Shown: positions 17,058 through 26,241, numbered from the stretch's first letter. The stretch: DNA of 41,168 nt from Lentisphaerota bacterium (GCA_015061525.1 SUWK01000011.1:8970-50137); one strand, 5' to 3'. Program-made: numbers and translations. The notes: generated from the letters alone by a model not told the origin.

Positions 17058-18932
17058 ATGAATGAACAAATTAAAAAACAATGGATGACCCTCCCCGGCG
17101 GCTTCAACACTCCGGAAATGGCATGGTTCAAACTGGAAACCTGTGTTGATGAAACCGGAGTACTTGAATTTGAATTTTCAGCCGATGAAACCTGTCAGAT
17201 TTTTCTTGACGGAGTTCTTGCTGCTTACGGACCGGGACACAGTGCGGCAAAATACTGGCTCAAACAGAAGTGTTCTCTGAAAACCTCCCCCGGCAAACAT
17301 CTGCTCACCGTCCGGGTGCTGGCTCTTGGAAAATTTTCCGCTCAGAATCAAATCTCTGTCCGCAACGGTTTTTACTGTACCTTGCAAGGGAATTGGAGAT
17401 GCCAGAAAGTATCTGATATCACGTATGCCGCTCCGTGGCCGGATTGGGGGGTATATGCCAGATTCAAAACCGATGAAAACTTCAACTATGCCGCCGGTTC
17501 CGGTGCAGGCGAATGGATGCCGGTGGAGTATTTTGACGATACACGCACACTCCACGATTCCATGCTCCCGCAACTCATTCACGGCACTGTCACTCCGGAA
17601 TCAGTCTCCGATGGTCTGGTAAAATTCGATGATTACGAGTGTCTGTGGAGCACATGGCACTTCTCCGGCAAAGGTACAGTATCCATCCGCTGGTTTGAAA
17701 CCGGATATCTCTCAAGAGTTTTCAGCCACCACAACCTCAAAGGCGAGAAAGGACGGCGGGACGGCAAATTCTTTATCGGAAATCCCGACACATTCACCAT
17801 AGACGGCGAATGCAGTTTCACCGATATCCAGTGGAGAGCCGGAAGATACGCTCAAATAAGCTGTACCGGAACTGCGAAAGTGGAAAAAATGGAATTCCGC
17901 CGAACCGGTTATCCATTTGCCTACACCTTTGAAATGAATGACATTCCGGAAAAATACCGTCCGGCAATGCAAATGGCTAAACGGACGCTGGAGTGCTGCT
18001 CACATGACCTTTTCATGGATTGTCCGTACTACGAAAGATTGATGTATATCGGCGACGCCCGCATGGAGGCTCTCTGCACCTACGCCGCCGCTAATGACAG
18101 CGTGATCGCCCGCAAAGCCCTGAAACTTTTTGCCATGTCGCAGCAGGAAAACGGGGCGATCCTCTCCCGTTTCCCGGCAAAAGTGGAACAGATGATCCCG
18201 TCATTTGTGGAAATATTCATTTTGATGCTCCATGATTTTATGATGTGGAACGATGACCGGGATTTCGTTCAGGAGATCCTCCCCGCCGCCCGGGAAGCTG
18301 CGGATTATCTGATCAGCTGCCGCAAAGATGACGGTCTGCTCTACCCGCCGGGATGGAACTTTATCGACTGGATATGGCCGCAGCGCGGTATTCCCTACGG
18401 CAGCGACTGCGGAACCAACTCCATTATAAATCTTCTGGCGGCACTGGCGTTGAAACAGCTTGCCCGGTTGGAGGAATACTGTAATTGTGATGATGCCGCC
18501 GCCTTGAGGATACAGCAGAGTGAAGAACTTTTCAAAACAACTCAGGAAATTTATTTTGACAAAGACACCGGACTCTTCTCTGATGACAAAGAGCATAAAT
18601 TCTACTCCGAACATGCTCAAGTACTGGCGATGCTCTCGCACGATCTGCCCGATTTGTGGGACAATATGCCGAAAATATCGAAACTGACCGCCTGCGGCAT
18701 CTATTTCTCCAGTTACTATCTGGAGGCCGCCCGGCTCTACGGCAAAACGGAACTGTTTGAAAAGCGTATGGAGCAATGGTGTGACCTTGCGGAACTGGGT
18801 CTGAAAACTCTGCCGGAAGAATTCACCATGCCCCGTTCCGACTGTCACGCATGGGGCAGTCATATTCTCTACCACTGGCTCTGTCTTACCGGTAAAGCTG
18901 AACCGAAATGCAAAATGGATTTCAAATACTGA
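17058..18932 (+). CDS. GH78-like alpha-L-rhamnosidase family protein
   Basis: A 624-residue cytoplasmic protein. The N-terminal ~300 residues are beta-rich (lectin-like domain with IFLDGVLAAYGPGHS). The C-terminal half is an (alpha/alpha)6 barrel with MDCPYYERLMYIGDARMEAL near residue 320, close to the GH78 signature around the catalytic acid, and SDCHAWGSHILYHWL near residue 600, the usual end of the GH78 barrel. It would release terminal rhamnose or a related deoxysugar from imported oligosaccharides. A TTG start at 17040 in the same frame would add six residues; neither start has a clear ribosome site, and I prefer the ATG. It is 31 nt downstream of the propeller gene, so probably in one operon. 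Confidence 0.75.
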   Translation: MNEQIKKQWMTLPGGFNTPEMAWFKLETCVDETGVLEFEFSADETCQIFLDGVLAAYGPGHSAAKYWLKQKCSLKTSPGKHLLTVRVLALGKFSAQNQISVRNGFYCTLQGNWRCQKVSDITYAAPWPDWGVYARFKTDENFNYAAGSGAGEWMPVEYFDDTRTLHDSMLPQLIHGTVTPESVSDGLVKFDDYECLWSTWHFSGKGTVSIRWFETGYLSRVFSHHNLKGEKGRRDGKFFIGNPDTFTIDGECSFTDIQWRAGRYAQISCTGTAKVEKMEFRRTGYPFAYTFEMNDIPEKYRPAMQMAKRTLECCSHDLFMDCPYYERLMYIGDARMEALCTYAAANDSVIARKALKLFAMSQQENGAILSRFPAKVEQMIPSFVEIFILMLHDFMMWNDDRDFVQEILPAAREAADYLISCRKDDGLLYPPGWNFIDWIWPQRGIPYGSDCGTNSIINLLAALALKQLARLEEYCNCDDAAALRIQQSEELFKTTQEIYFDKDTGLFSDDKEHKFYSEHAQVLAMLSHDLPDLWDNMPKISKLTACGIYFSSYYLEAARLYGKTELFEKRMEQWCDLAELGLKTLPEEFTMPRSDCHAWGSHILYHWLCLTGKAEPKCKMDFKY

Positions 18933-18949
18933 CAGGGAAAACGGTATAT

Positions 18950-19288
18950 ATGAAACAGGTATTGATGATTATGGCATTGAGTATGCAGTTTATGCTGCTT
19001 GCCGCGAAAAAACTCCCGGAAACCTACTGGCTCAACCGTACCAATAATCAGAAAACAGCTTTGATTCCAAATTCTCCCGGAAGTACGCTTGAGGGCTTCG
19101 CTTTGTGCGGCAGTGACGGCAAATGGTTCTGGGCAAATGCAAAAATCGAAGGTGACAGTGTCATCGTCACTTCTGATAAAGTCACTACTCCGGTCAAAGT
19201 GCGTTACGCTTATCAGGACAACCCGACATGCAATCTTTTCAATGCCGGGGGTCTCCCGGGGTCACCCTTTACTTTGGATATAAAATAA
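18950..19288 (+). CDS. Secreted free-standing sialate O-acetylesterase C-terminal module
   Basis: A 112-residue protein with a signal peptide (MKQVLMIMALSMQFMLLAA) directly joined to a ~93-residue domain. The domain matches the last ~93 residues of the full esterase at 19338, with about two-thirds identity by eye and the shared run DGKWFWANAKIEG. It has no GQSNM serine and no DxH, so it cannot be an esterase on its own. It may be a carbohydrate-binding or chaperone-like helper, or the remnant of a duplicated esterase that lost its catalytic part. The start at 18950 is chosen because it begins the signal peptide; AGGGA lies 11 nt upstream. Confidence 0.75.
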   Translation: MKQVLMIMALSMQFMLLAAKKLPETYWLNRTNNQKTALIPNSPGSTLEGFALCGSDGKWFWANAKIEGDSVIVTSDKVTTPVKVRYAYQDNPTCNLFNAGGLPGSPFTLDIK

Positions 19289-19337
19289 TTCAGGGAAGAA
19301 ATTTACCGGACAACACCATAACACAGGAGGTTTTGAT

Positions 19338-21407
19338 ATGAAAAAAATTTGGACACTTTTATTGTTGATGACCGGAATATTGATGATATTCTACGGCTGT
19401 TCCCCGGCACAGATTCCGGTTCCGACTCCGGTTCCGACTCCGAAAAAAACAATCGTTGCCGAACATGCTGACAAAGTCTCATTGCCTGCAATTTTTTCCG
19501 ATCATGCCGTTTTGCAGCGATCAACTGCAACGGCAGTTTTCGGAACCGCCACCCCCGGAAAAAAAGTCACCGTAACTTACGGAAATATCTCTGCGGAAAC
19601 CGTCGCCGGAAAAGATGGTAAATTCATTGTCAGACTCGATTTATCCAAAGCGGGAAATGATTCAAAAGAACTGATCGTTGCCGGAAAAAACAAGATCACC
19701 GTCAAAGATGTCATCGTCGGTGAAGTCTGGTTCTGCACCGGTCAGAGCAATATGGCAATGCGTCTGCGCGGCACGCTCAACTCCTCCGAGGAGATCAAAA
19801 ACTCCGCCAACAGCCGCATCCGTACATTTTCAACCGTGGCAAGAACCTATACCGCCCCGCAGGAAAGCATGCCGGGCAAATGGCTGGTCGCCTCCCCGCA
19901 AACCGCCGGAAACTTTACTGCAGTTGGTTACTATTTTGCAAAAAAACTCAATCAGGAAACCGGTCTTGCCGTCGGTCTGATCAATCCGGCATGGGGCGGC
20001 AGCAGCATCGAATCATGGACATGCGCCAAACATCTTGAAAACAGTACCGCAAAAGTTAAAGAAAGTACGAAAATCGAACTTGACAACTTTATCAACTATA
20101 CCGCCAAACGGGAAGCCGCCGCAAAAGCTCTTGAAGCGTGGCAGCAGTCTCTCAACTGGGTCGATGACAATAAATCCACAGCTCCCCCGGCGGATGCAAA
20201 ATGGTCAAAAATCCCCTCCATTACCGCATGGCACAAAGGTGCCGGTATTTACTGGCTGCGCCGCGAATTGGAGATCCTCCCCAAAGATATTTCCGACGGC
20301 AAAGTCCAGCTCTGGGTCGGCAGACCGAATGTACCGTTCAAAGTTTACTGGGACGGCAAAGAGGTGCTGTCCGTAAATCGTGAACGTTCTCTTGACCGCT
20401 GGCCCATCCGGGCGATCGTCTCAACGGTTCCCGGGAAACATACCGTTATGATCCGGGTGTCTGCTGTGGAAGAAAATTTTGTTTTCTCCAGAGAGAACCA
20501 CATTTCCGGCAGATCGACCGCTGCCGGCTGGGAGATCGCTCTGGAGCGCGCCTTCCCTGCCGCCACCAAAGCGCAGCTCGCCGCCCGTCCCAAATTCATG
20601 GGTGAACGCCCCTTTACTTGCCGTGTTCCCAGTCAGATCTACAACGGTCTGGTCTATCCGATACGCAACTATTCCATCAAAGGCACCTTGTGGTATCAGG
20701 GTGAAAGCAACGCCGGAGCCAAAGGTCCTCTTTACGGCGAACAATTCAAAGCTCTGGTAAAGTGTTTCCGGGATACGTTCCAGAATCCGGATATGCCGTT
20801 CTACGCCGTTCAGCTGCCGGATCACCAGTACAAAAGCACAAATCCGAACTACACCGGCACCTGGCCGATCATCCGGGAAGGACAGAGCAACGCTTTGAAA
20901 GAACTCCCCTTTGCCGGAGAGATCACCACCTTTGACCTCGGCGAAAGCAGCGATATCCACCCCATCAACAAACGCCCGGTCGGTGAACGCCTCGCGGCTT
21001 TTGCCCTCAACCGCGATTACGGCAGAAAAGATATTGTTTGCGATGCCCCGGCAGCAGTGAAAGCTGTACGCGAAAAAAATTCCGTGCGCGTCACTTTCAC
21101 CAACTGCCACGGCGGCTTGGTTGCAAAAGAACTGCCCAAAACTTATTGGGTAAAGCGCAATCAGAATAGCAGCGCAGCACTGGTTCCCAACAGTCCGGGC
21201 AGTCAGATCCAGGGTTTCACGCTCTGCGGTGCTGACGGCAAATGGTTCTGGGCAAATGCAAAAATCGAAGGTAACGATGTGATCGTTTCCACCCCCAAAG
21301 TCGCCGTTCCGGTCAAGGTGCGTTACGCTTATCAGAACAACCCGACGTGCAATCTTTTCAACGGAGCCGGACTCCCCGCCGGAGCATTTGCTCTGGATGT
21401 AAAGTAA
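19338..21407 (+). CDS. Lipoprotein sialate O-acetylesterase (SGNH hydrolase)
   Basis: A 689-residue SGNH-type carbohydrate esterase that would remove O-acetyl groups from sialic acid or other acetylated sugars. AGGAGGT precedes the ATG. A lipoprotein signal ends FYGC, with Cys21 as the likely lipidation site, followed by a Pro/Thr/Val linker. The catalytic domain shows LPAIFSDHAVLQRS, CTGQSNMAMRL with nucleophile Ser137, GTLWYQGESNAG, and SSDIHPINKRPVGERLA with Asp539 and His541. An inserted beta-rich domain lies at ~270-410. The C-terminal module (DGKWFWANAKIEG) is duplicated in the small gene upstream. It is probably surface or outer-membrane anchored and opens acetylated host or plant glycans to the glycosidases of the locus. 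Confidence 0.88.
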   Translation: MKKIWTLLLLMTGILMIFYGCSPAQIPVPTPVPTPKKTIVAEHADKVSLPAIFSDHAVLQRSTATAVFGTATPGKKVTVTYGNISAETVAGKDGKFIVRLDLSKAGNDSKELIVAGKNKITVKDVIVGEVWFCTGQSNMAMRLRGTLNSSEEIKNSANSRIRTFSTVARTYTAPQESMPGKWLVASPQTAGNFTAVGYYFAKKLNQETGLAVGLINPAWGGSSIESWTCAKHLENSTAKVKESTKIELDNFINYTAKREAAAKALEAWQQSLNWVDDNKSTAPPADAKWSKIPSITAWHKGAGIYWLRRELEILPKDISDGKVQLWVGRPNVPFKVYWDGKEVLSVNRERSLDRWPIRAIVSTVPGKHTVMIRVSAVEENFVFSRENHISGRSTAAGWEIALERAFPAATKAQLAARPKFMGERPFTCRVPSQIYNGLVYPIRNYSIKGTLWYQGESNAGAKGPLYGEQFKALVKCFRDTFQNPDMPFYAVQLPDHQYKSTNPNYTGTWPIIREGQSNALKELPFAGEITTFDLGESSDIHPINKRPVGERLAAFALNRDYGRKDIVCDAPAAVKAVREKNSVRVTFTNCHGGLVAKELPKTYWVKRNQNSSAALVPNSPGSQIQGFTLCGADGKWFWANAKIEGNDVIVSTPKVAVPVKVRYAYQNNPTCNLFNGAGLPAGAFALDVK
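19416..19439 (+). repeat. 12-bp tandem repeat encoding the Pro-Val-Pro-Thr linker
   Basis: CCGGTTCCGACT occurs twice head to tail, giving PVPTPVPT right after the lipidated Cys of the esterase. The DNA repeat is exact, so linker length could change by slippage. Confidence 0.8.
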
Positions 21408-21439
21408 GTCTATAATCACAAACGAAAAATCCCGTGTTA

Positions 21440-21463
21440 TGCCGCCGTAAAAAAACGGCGGCA
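21440..21463 (+). other. Strong intergenic hairpin between the esterase and the 21530 gene
   Basis: Arms TGCCGCCGT (21440-21448) and ACGGCGGCA (21455-21463) form a perfect 9-bp stem with an A6 loop. No T tract follows, so it is not a standard terminator. It could be a processing or stability element between two genes of the operon. The same GCCGCCGT core recurs in the terminator at 24780. Confidence 0.6.
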
Positions 21464-21529
21464 AGGGGGGATATGCCCGTATTTTCCAAAAATATCACCA
21501 TCACTTTTACCATCATGAAAGGAAAAAAA

Positions 21530-22354
21530 ATGCTGAAAAAGTTATTGGTACTTCTCATAACCGGCACACTGTTTTCCGCCGGAGCTGAAACGTTTTCCAT
21601 CAAAACGGAAAAGATCTATCCACCCAACATCCTGCCCAATCCGGAGTTCAAAAAAGCTGCTGACGGTTCGGTTCCCGGTTGGGTATTCAAAGATTTTTCC
21701 GGACGCGGCGGCATTTCCGGCGAGGTGGAAAACGGCATTGCCACAGTCACCAACACCATCAAAACCTACGGTTATTTCACCTGTTTCAATGTTCCCGTGG
21801 AAGAGGGTGTAACTTATTATGCAGGCGGCAGTATGCAAAGTACCACCAAAGCTCTCATCTGGCTGGAAACGCTGCAGTACAATGATAAATTCCCCCCCTA
21901 CTATCCCCCGTACAGCAACACCCGTATTTTCGCCTTGCAATCAGAACCCAGTACCGATCCGGTTCTGCAGAAAGAACTGCATCTTTTCATCGACAGAAAC
22001 TTTATCGTGGACTCCCGTTCATGGATCTCCGGCGGTAAGGAATTCACCGTCCCCAAAGGACACGGTGTGAAAACCTACAATTTTATGATCGGCTGTTACG
22101 GCGGCAAACCCGGACATGTTTCCTATAAAAATCCGTTCCTCATCAAATCAGCTCATCAAATAAAAATAACCATTACCGGAAAAAATTTCACGCAGGCGGT
22201 CATTTACCGCCGTCCCCGGATAGAATTGTCCAAACACAAACTTGATCCGGAACTGGAAACTCAACACTTTTCCGGAACGCTGCCGTCGCGCACTGCCGGA
22301 TATTTTGTGGAATTGACCGACATCAACGGTAAAAAATATGAAAGGGCATTATAA
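21530..22354 (+). CDS. Secreted CBM4/9-like protein of unknown function
   Basis: A 274-residue exported protein. The start at 21530 (MLKKLLVLLITGTLFSAGA) has AAAGGA 7 nt upstream; an in-frame ATG 15 nt earlier lacks a ribosome site. After the signal peptide the sequence reads as a CBM4/9-like beta-sandwich (NILPNPEFKKAADGSVPGW, then IATVTNTIKTYGYFTCF), followed by an aromatic-rich stretch. No catalytic signature is visible. It overlaps the next gene by one base (TAATG), so the two are translationally coupled. A role as a binding partner for the 22354 protein is inferred. Confidence 0.72.
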   Translation: MLKKLLVLLITGTLFSAGAETFSIKTEKIYPPNILPNPEFKKAADGSVPGWVFKDFSGRGGISGEVENGIATVTNTIKTYGYFTCFNVPVEEGVTYYAGGSMQSTTKALIWLETLQYNDKFPPYYPPYSNTRIFALQSEPSTDPVLQKELHLFIDRNFIVDSRSWISGGKEFTVPKGHGVKTYNFMIGCYGGKPGHVSYKNPFLIKSAHQIKITITGKNFTQAVIYRRPRIELSKHKLDPELETQHFSGTLPSRTAGYFVELTDINGKKYERAL

Positions 22355-24753
22355 TGAAAAATATTTTACAGATTTTTTTACTGTTGTGCGCGCCGCTGTT
22401 TCTTGCAGGAGCGTCTTTCAACGCTGCTGACTGCAAATTTACAGTTGAACGCCGTCACAGCCGGACACCTTTCAATCTCACCCGTACAGCTCCGGGAAAA
22501 TTTGTTTCCGGAGACCTGTCCATGACCGTCACCGAAAAAACAATACCGCAGGGGAAAACGGTAACTTTGACCTTCCAAGTTCCGCAGGACAGTACGAATA
22601 CTTATCTTCTGGATATTTCCGCAGCCGCCAAAATCTCCGGTGCCGACGGTTTCTTTGACGGACATCAGGAAAATATCCTGAATTCTCCGGTAACCAGAGA
22701 AACCATTTTTGACACGTTCCCGCTGGCGGCAGTCTGGAACAAAAATAACTATCTTGCCCTCGGTATAGCTCCGGAAATCGTCTACGGTTATTTGAAAAGC
22801 TCCGCCGCTCCGGACGGCACTCTTGTCTACTCCACCAAAGCCGTCGTGGATAAAATCAAACCACAGAGCGTCACATTTACCGTATTCCGCGGCAACGCTG
22901 ATTTCAAGTGGTGCAATGCTGTGGATGCTTATCAGAGAGCATTCATCTCTTACTTCACCCCCATTGAAGGCATGGATAAACGTATTTACGGAGTTCTCGG
23001 CTATCTGACCAGCAACCATCTCACCCGCAATCTGGAAATCAATGCCGCCCGCTATCTGCGGCACACAGTGGAATGGACTTTCGTACCGTGGAACCGTTCC
23101 GGACAGTGGTACATCGATCCGGAAGACTGGAAAGAGGGTGACGGCTACTACTGGTACGACAAATACCTGCAAAACACGCCCTGTACTTATGAGCAATATC
23201 ATGAATATGAAACTTACCGCTACAAATCCGGAAACCGTCAGGCGGCGATGATGCACTACTTCCTGCTCAAAGACACCTGGTATGAAGTGGCGGAAAAGTA
23301 TCCGGATGCTCTGAGTGTCAATGAAAAACTGCAGTTGCGCCCCAAATCACATACCTCTTCACGCAAAGACAACAAAGGTTTCACCCGCCTCACCTTTGCT
23401 GCCGGTTCCGGTCTGCAGAAACATTTGGAAAGCGAACTGCGTAAAGTCGCGGAAAATTATGAGGCCAGCGGATTTTCTCTGGATATGGCAAACTGGGAAT
23501 ACAATGAGTACAATCAAGCCCAGCTCAAGTTCGCCACCGGCCGCGCCTTTGATGACAACGGCAATATCTACACTCCCGTTTCCGTGGCAAATATCCCGAT
23601 CCAGCAATTCATCCATACTCTCAAACGCAATGGCAAACCCATGGCGGTGATCAACAATCAGGCGATCAGCGAAATGGCGGCCCACTCGGTATTCCACGGA
23701 GATGCGGTGATGTTTGAAGGAAACGTGGAACTTGCCGCCGAAAATGTCCTGCCGCTGCGGCTGATGTCCGGCAAAAAGCCGATGTCTTTCTGGAGTGAGA
23801 TCGGTGTCCACCAGCGCGCCCGCGCCATTGACTGGCCCCAATACCGCCGGATACCCAACGGCATCAATAAAGCATACTACGGACTTGCACAATATCTGCT
23901 GCTCTACTGTCTGCGTTACGGAGCAACTCCGATGAACTGGGCAGTAGAATATGCCAAAACGAAAATTTTCAAACAGCATATCCCGCTGCTGGTAGATTTG
24001 AAACTGGCAGGCTATCAGGTCATCCCGGCGGTTTCCGGCAATGATAAACTCTGGTTCGGCAGATTCGGTGAAGATATCAATACCATTTTCACCATCAGCA
24101 ATCCGCAGCGCGAAGCGGTAACTGCCAAACTCAAGCTCCACCGCAAATATCTGGGCGACTTCTCCCCCAAAGCTGTGCAAGGCAAAATCAGCGGTCTTGC
24201 GGAAGATAAAGAGTATTACACCTTTGAGTGTACCATTGCCCCCAAACAATTCATCGTCCTGCGCGACCGTAACTGGCAGCCGGAAACGACCGGCATCTGG
24301 AGCAGCAAACGGGATATTGCCGGATTTTTCACTCTTCAGGATGCCCAGAACCCCAAACGTTTTTCGGTATTCACAGCCAAAGGTTCGGAAGTTCTCTTTG
24401 ACTACATCGACCGCTACTATCCCTTTGTCTATGCTTGCCGGCAGTTGACTAAAAACAAAGGTTTCACCCGGTTCGTATTCAAGATGGACCCCAAATACAA
24501 CACCATCTGGCCGCTGCGCAAAAGTGACCGCATTTCCGGCAAAATGATCATCATCAGTTCCGCCAAAAATATGCCCGCGCTCCGCAGCAGACTCACTCCG
24601 GCGGAACAGCAGACAGCACTGTCTTCCCCTGCCGGTTTTGTCAAACTTTTCCCGGAGTTGAACATCCTCTGGATCGGCGGCAAAGACTTCGACGCCCAGC
24701 GTAAAGCATTGGAAGCCTACCTTGATATCATGGATTGGCACATGGGGTTGTAA
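22354..24753 (+). CDS. Large secreted protein, probable glycoside hydrolase of unassigned family
   Basis: A 799-residue exported protein with a Sec signal (MKNILQIFLLLCAPLFLAGA). AAAGGG lies 7 nt before the ATG, which overlaps the upstream stop. The first ~190 residues are beta-rich. The middle (~200-560) resembles a TIM barrel, with many aromatic and acidic residues, including GFSLDMANWEYNEYNQ and MFEGNVELAAENVLPLRLM, whose Asp and Glu are candidate catalytic residues. The end is a beta domain plus a small alpha/beta region (KLFPELNILWIGG). I do not recognise the family. It belongs to the operon that starts at 16028 and ends at the terminator at 24780. Confidence 0.7.
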   Translation: MKNILQIFLLLCAPLFLAGASFNAADCKFTVERRHSRTPFNLTRTAPGKFVSGDLSMTVTEKTIPQGKTVTLTFQVPQDSTNTYLLDISAAAKISGADGFFDGHQENILNSPVTRETIFDTFPLAAVWNKNNYLALGIAPEIVYGYLKSSAAPDGTLVYSTKAVVDKIKPQSVTFTVFRGNADFKWCNAVDAYQRAFISYFTPIEGMDKRIYGVLGYLTSNHLTRNLEINAARYLRHTVEWTFVPWNRSGQWYIDPEDWKEGDGYYWYDKYLQNTPCTYEQYHEYETYRYKSGNRQAAMMHYFLLKDTWYEVAEKYPDALSVNEKLQLRPKSHTSSRKDNKGFTRLTFAAGSGLQKHLESELRKVAENYEASGFSLDMANWEYNEYNQAQLKFATGRAFDDNGNIYTPVSVANIPIQQFIHTLKRNGKPMAVINNQAISEMAAHSVFHGDAVMFEGNVELAAENVLPLRLMSGKKPMSFWSEIGVHQRARAIDWPQYRRIPNGINKAYYGLAQYLLLYCLRYGATPMNWAVEYAKTKIFKQHIPLLVDLKLAGYQVIPAVSGNDKLWFGRFGEDINTIFTISNPQREAVTAKLKLHRKYLGDFSPKAVQGKISGLAEDKEYYTFECTIAPKQFIVLRDRNWQPETTGIWSSKRDIAGFFTLQDAQNPKRFSVFTAKGSEVLFDYIDRYYPFVYACRQLTKNKGFTRFVFKMDPKYNTIWPLRKSDRISGKMIIISSAKNMPALRSRLTPAEQQTALSSPAGFVKLFPELNILWIGGKDFDAQRKALEAYLDIMDWHMGL

Positions 24754-24779
24754 AAAAACGGAACTTTTTATTTGAAATC

Positions 24780-24811
24780 ACGGCGGCAAAGATTGCATTT
24801 GCCGCCGTTTT
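24780..24811 (+). terminator. Terminator of the esterase/unknown-hydrolase operon
   Basis: Arms ACGGCGGCAAA (24780-24790) and TTTGCCGCCGT (24798-24808) form a perfect 11-bp stem with a 7-nt loop, followed by a short T run. The downstream promoter overlaps its 3' arm. Confidence 0.7.
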
Positions 24812-24821
24812 ACTGTATATT
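24793..24821 (+). promoter_or_regulatory. Promoter overlapping the terminator, for the HAD gene
   Basis: TTGCAT (24793-24798), a 17-bp spacer and TATATT (24816-24821) lie 41 nt before the ATG at 24862. The -35 sits in the loop and first base of the 3' arm of the terminator hairpin, so ending of one transcript and start of the next share the same DNA. Confidence 0.55.
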
Positions 24822-24861
24822 ATCATCAAAGATATACAACACATCAGAGGAATATCCTGCC

Positions 24862-25500
24862 ATGAACAAACTGGTAGTTTTTGATTTGGACGGCACTTTG
24901 ATCGACTCGGCAGGAGGCATTGCCCACTCGGTCAATCGCACCCGTCAGCATTTGGGTTTCAAACCGCTGGATAAAAAACTCATCGCCTCATTCACCGGTG
25001 ACGGCATCCGGAAACTGTTGGAACGTTCCTGCGCTGATGTAACTTTGCCGATACCAATGGAAGAAGTGATAAAAATGACAGTTGATTTTTACGCTGCCGA
25101 TCCGGTTCACGATACTGCAGTCTACCCCGGAGTGATGGAAACCCTCCCCCGTCTGCGCGAAGCGGGCTTCAAACTTGCCGTATTGAGCAACAAGCCGCAA
25201 GTTGTTTCCGACAAAATACTCAAAGGCCTCAATATCGCTCAATTCATGGATGCCAATATCGGCGGTGAAGCCGGTTTTCCCCTGAAACCCGCCCCGGACG
25301 GGCTGCTCTATTTGATGAAAAAATTTGAAACGGCTCCGGAAAACACCTGGATGACCGGCGATAATCACACCGACCTTGCCGTTGCCGCCAACGCCGGATG
25401 CCGCAGTATTTTCTGCAAATTCGGCATGGGCTTCAAGGGTGATTATACGGCCAATAAAGATATAGACCGTTTTGACCAGTTGGCAGATCACCTTATTTAG
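24862..25500 (+). CDS. HAD-superfamily phosphatase (phosphoglycolate phosphatase-like)
   Basis: A 212-residue cytoplasmic HAD hydrolase. The start at 24862 (MNKLVVFDLDGTLID) has AGAGGA upstream. Motif I is DLDGT, with the first Asp as nucleophile and the second as acid/base. Motif II is AVLSNKP, motif III is the Lys of PLKPAPDG, and motif IV is GDNHTDLAVA, which binds Mg. The helical cap between residues ~15 and 85 is of the Gph/PGMB type. It could act on 2-phosphoglycolate or a sugar phosphate; the exact substrate cannot be read from sequence. It is the first gene of a short run with the EEP and GH20 genes. Confidence 0.85.
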   Translation: MNKLVVFDLDGTLIDSAGGIAHSVNRTRQHLGFKPLDKKLIASFTGDGIRKLLERSCADVTLPIPMEEVIKMTVDFYAADPVHDTAVYPGVMETLPRLREAGFKLAVLSNKPQVVSDKILKGLNIAQFMDANIGGEAGFPLKPAPDGLLYLMKKFETAPENTWMTGDNHTDLAVAANAGCRSIFCKFGMGFKGDYTANKDIDRFDQLADHLI

Positions 25501-25515
25501 AAAGGATTTTATTTT

Positions 25516-26238
25516 ATGAAATTGCGCGTAATGACCTACAACACCCAGTCCGGATTTGCTCTGGGCAGAGAAGTTCACGATTTCCGTCCGCAGGCGGATC
25601 ACATCGCCTCCTATGATCCGGATGTGGTCGCTCTGCAAGAGGTGTCCATCCGCCACCCCAAAGGCGAACAGATCGACTACCCCGCCGAGGTTGCCAAACG
25701 TATCAACATGAATTACCTTTTCGGCAAAGCCATGGATCTGCCGCCCAACGGCATTTACGGTGTGGCGATCCTTTCCAAATACCCTTTGGAACCGGTCGAC
25801 TCCATCATTCTGCCGGTTCCGGAAGATATTGAACCGCGTCCGGCACTCATCGTCAAAGTTTGCGCACCGACCCCGTTCTATATGGTCAGTACCCACCTCT
25901 CATATCAGGGAGAAATGGAAAATGACAACGCCGTCCGCGTGGAGCAGCTCAAATATCTCACCGGTTTTCTGGCAGAAAAACAGCTTTCTCCGATCATCCT
26001 TGCCGGTGACCTCAACTCTGCCCCGGAAGATGATTCCATCAACTTCCTCCGCAAAAGTTTTGATGTCTTCAGCGACAACAGCGGTCTTGAACCGACCTGT
26101 ACGACCAAATTCGGCTGGCAGCAGATCGACTTTATCACCGGATTTCCCCGGAAAAAATTCACCTGTAAACAGATTTTCCGCGGCAATGACCGTACTGCAA
26201 GCGACCATTATGCTGTAATTACTGATTTGGAGTTTTGA
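25516..26238 (+). CDS. Endonuclease/exonuclease/phosphatase family hydrolase
   Basis: A 240-residue cytoplasmic protein of the EEP (DNase I-like) fold. AAAGGA lies upstream of the ATG. Signature residues are in order: Asn in MTYNTQSG, Glu in LQEV, His in STHLSYQG, GDLNSAP (Asp, Asn), IDFI, and the terminal SDHYAVITDLEF. These coordinate the divalent metal and cleave a phosphodiester or phosphomonoester. Without a signal peptide it may act on sugar or inositol phosphates or nucleic acid ends. It ends 3 nt before the GH20 gene, so the two are very likely co-expressed. Confidence 0.87.
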   Translation: MKLRVMTYNTQSGFALGREVHDFRPQADHIASYDPDVVALQEVSIRHPKGEQIDYPAEVAKRINMNYLFGKAMDLPPNGIYGVAILSKYPLEPVDSIILPVPEDIEPRPALIVKVCAPTPFYMVSTHLSYQGEMENDNAVRVEQLKYLTGFLAEKQLSPIILAGDLNSAPEDDSINFLRKSFDVFSDNSGLEPTCTTKFGWQQIDFITGFPRKKFTCKQIFRGNDRTASDHYAVITDLEF

Positions 26239-26241
26239 AAA

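Noticed and set aside
21440-21463. Terminator after the esterase
   Set aside because: The stem is strong but is followed by AGGGGGG instead of T residues; kept as an undefined hairpin.
23359-24741. Long antisense reading frame (460 codons) opposite the 22354 gene
   Set aside because: It mirrors a gene with a clear signal peptide and ribosome site; its translation has no recognisable domain and no start signal. It is a codon-bias shadow.
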